Below are positions 62,873-64,000 of a stretch of DNA of 64,000 bases, one piece after another; the stretch's first letter is position 1; every line of letters starts with the position of its first letter. Position numbers and translations under genes: made by a program. Below the pieces are notes generated by a model, which saw nothing but the letters and a program-made list of their open reading frames with translations, did no database searches and was not told the DNA's origin. The DNA is from Mycobacterium paraffinicum (GTDB lineage Bacteria; Actinomycetota; Actinomycetes; Mycobacteriales; Mycobacteriaceae): positions 62,001-126,000 of the forward strand of contig NZ_MPNT01000001.1 in NCBI RefSeq assembly GCF_001907675.1. The letters run 5' to 3'.

Positions 62873-63627
62873 CAGCAAACGATCCACTGATCCGCCGCGA
62901 AGACCAAGACGGCATCGCCGTCCTTTTCCTTAACCGGCCACACCAGCGCAACGCCCTGTGCTACGAAACCTGGACCGAGCTGTCGATCGCGCTCGGCGGG
63001 GTGGTCGCGTACGGCGATCGCGGCGTAGTCTTGGCCGGCGCGGGCGACTTTTTCAGCGCCGGAGGAGATTTGAAGACCGGGCCGGCGCGCGGCAGCGGAC
63101 CGCTGGGACCAGCGGCCCGCGTCGAACACGCCCAACGGGTAATGGAGCAACTCAAAGCGGTTCCCGTACCGACCATCGCAGCGGTCGAGGGCGCCGCCGT
63201 TGGCCTCGGCTGGAGCCTGGCGCTGTCGTGCGACCTAGTCGTATGTGCTTCAGATGCATTCTTCGCTGCCCCGTTCGTCGCGCGTGCGGTCGTGCCCGAC
63301 GGCGGATTGGCCTGGCGCTTAACCCAGCAGCTGGGCCGCAACCGCGCTGCTTCGTTACTGCTACGGGGAACACGATTGCCGGCCAGCCAGGCCGAGCAAC
63401 TTGGGCTGGTGACCGAGATCGTTGAACCCGGGTCCGCCGTCAGCCGCGCGCTGGCCATCGCTGACGAACTTTCCCGGGCCGATGCCGGGGCGGTGGAGAT
63501 GACCAAGCGGCTGATCAATTCCGCAGAGTCTGCTCAGCTCGCCGCGTTCCATCCGCTCGAGCTGGCGATGGCGACCGTGGCGCAACAACGTTCGGCGGCC
63601 GCCGAGGGACGAGCCGGATACTCCTGA
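62869..63627 (+). CDS. Enoyl-CoA hydratase/isomerase family protein (3 of 3)
   Basis: A 252-residue crotonase-fold protein from GTG 62869 (GTGA overlap). Motifs: FLNRPHQRNALCYETW, oxyanion loop FSAGGDLKTG, AAVEGAAVGLGWSLALSCDLV. In the catalytic segment FFAAPFVARAVVPDGGLAWRL the first canonical Glu is absent and only the Asp of PDGG is a candidate. Three divergent paralogues in a row suggest several hydration, isomerisation or ring-cleaving steps. It ends convergent with an acyl-CoA dehydrogenase gene. Confidence 0.88.
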   Translation: MTANDPLIRREDQDGIAVLFLNRPHQRNALCYETWTELSIALGGVVAYGDRGVVLAGAGDFFSAGGDLKTGPARGSGPLGPAARVEHAQRVMEQLKAVPVPTIAAVEGAAVGLGWSLALSCDLVVCASDAFFAAPFVARAVVPDGGLAWRLTQQLGRNRAASLLLRGTRLPASQAEQLGLVTEIVEPGSAVSRALAIADELSRADAGAVEMTKRLINSAESAQLAAFHPLELAMATVAQQRSAAAEGRAGYS

Positions 63628-63629
63628 CG

Positions 63630-64000
63630 TCAGCGCGGCATGCCCAAACCGACCGTCGAGATCAGGTCGCGTTGGATCTCGCTGGTGCCGCCGCCGATCG
63701 TGTGAAGTAGCGACAGCAACAAACCCTCGGAGAAGTGCCCGTCGAGCACGGCGCCGGGGTCGTCCGGCATGAGTTCGCCTGCCGGACCCAGGATCTGGGC
63801 CCCGAGGCCGCGCAGTTCCGCGGTCAGTTCGGAGTGATACAGCTTCGACAACGACGGCAGCGCGGGATCCAGCGCGCCGGCAGCCTGTTGGTACGCGACC
63901 CGATACGACAGGGCTCGGCCCACCTCGACGCGTTCGACGGCGCGGGCCAACGCGATGCGGTTGGCCGGATCAGACAGCGGGTCGTGCGTTGAGCCCTTCT
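63630..64000 (-). CDS. Acyl-CoA dehydrogenase, partial (C-terminal part)
   Basis: The frame is open to the window edge, so the N-terminus lies beyond base 64000. The visible 122 residues are the C-terminal helical domain of an ACAD: DPANRIALARAVERVEVGRALSYRVAYQQ and LLLSLLHTIGGGTSEIQRDLIS, where GGGTSEIQR is the FAD/dimer signature. The IGGGTSEIQ form suggests the larger catalytic-type partner of the ACAD at 46409, but this is not proven. The stop lies 2 nt from the opposite hydratase stop. Confidence 0.88.
   Translation of the reverse strand, partial: KGSTHDPLSDPANRIALARAVERVEVGRALSYRVAYQQAAGALDPALPSLSKLYHSELTAELRGLGAQILGPAGELMPDDPGAVLDGHFSEGLLLSLLHTIGGGTSEIQRDLISTVGLGMPR

Noticed and set aside
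38467..64000. KstR or KstR2 control of the catabolic supercluster
   Set aside because: No TnnAACnnGTTnnA or KstR2-like palindrome was found by reading the promoters; local TetR sites explain them better.
1..64000. CRISPR array, rRNA genes, prophage or a replication origin
   Set aside because: No spaced direct-repeat array, rRNA sequence, phage structural genes or DnaA-box cluster was recognised. The only tandem array (5075-5232) has no spacers.

Overview
The window reads as chromosomal DNA of a slow-growing, non-tuberculous Mycobacterium, plausibly of the M. avium complex type. It is GC-rich, uses many GTG and TTG starts and 4-nt stop/start overlaps, and its first 36 kb follows the M. tuberculosis gene order Rv0950c to Rv0923c in reverse. 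That assignment rests on recognising protein families and order by eye; no search was run.

Layout. (1) 1-20 kb is core: a LytM peptidase, a membrane protein, UvrD1, chorismate mutase, Pgi, an SDR, a full-length Fpg2-type glycosylase, CobF (absent from M. tuberculosis), an AurF-like diiron oxygenase coupled to a flavin monooxygenase, a STAS-HATPase protein, an F420/LLM oxidoreductase behind a perfect KstR operator, an enoyl-CoA hydratase, a methyltransferase, an FAH-MBL fusion and LigD. (2) 20-24.8 kb is a four-gene polyol cassette (two mannitol-dehydrogenase-family enzymes, a HAD phosphatase, a PfkB kinase) lying between ligD and ku, which are neighbours in M. tuberculosis. (3) 24.9-36 kb holds Ku, a phosphate-uptake operon with two tandem PstS lipoproteins plus PstC and PstA but no PstB ATPase, an SDR/DapB-like pair, a 41-residue Cys peptide, MntH, a two-domain gamma-glutamyl enzyme, an LLM oxidoreductase and tRNA-Arg(CCU).

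(4) 36.1-38.4 kb is a small island next to the tRNA: short repeats, a broken IS481-type transposase, and a copper module (CsoR-type repressor, palindromic operator, and divergent small Met/His-rich or membrane proteins). (5) 38.4-64 kb is accessory lipid or terpenoid catabolism: dehydrogenases, SDRs, acyl-CoA ligases, acyl-CoA dehydrogenases, six enoyl-CoA hydratase-like proteins in the window overall, MaoC, two Cys-less thiolase/DUF35 pairs that look like retro-aldolases, an LLM flavoenzyme, and a fused 2-oxoacid dehydrogenase E1 with a stand-alone lipoyl protein.

Three TetR regulators sit in the last block. Two are near-identical and face each other across a thioesterase/SDR pair. The third lies in an operon whose divergent promoter carries a 21-nt sequence repeated (19/21) at a second divergent promoter 6 kb away, which ties 46-64 kb into one probable regulon. 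Together the genes suggest CoA activation of a substrate, beta-oxidation-like steps and aldolytic chain cleavage; the substrate cannot be told from sequence.
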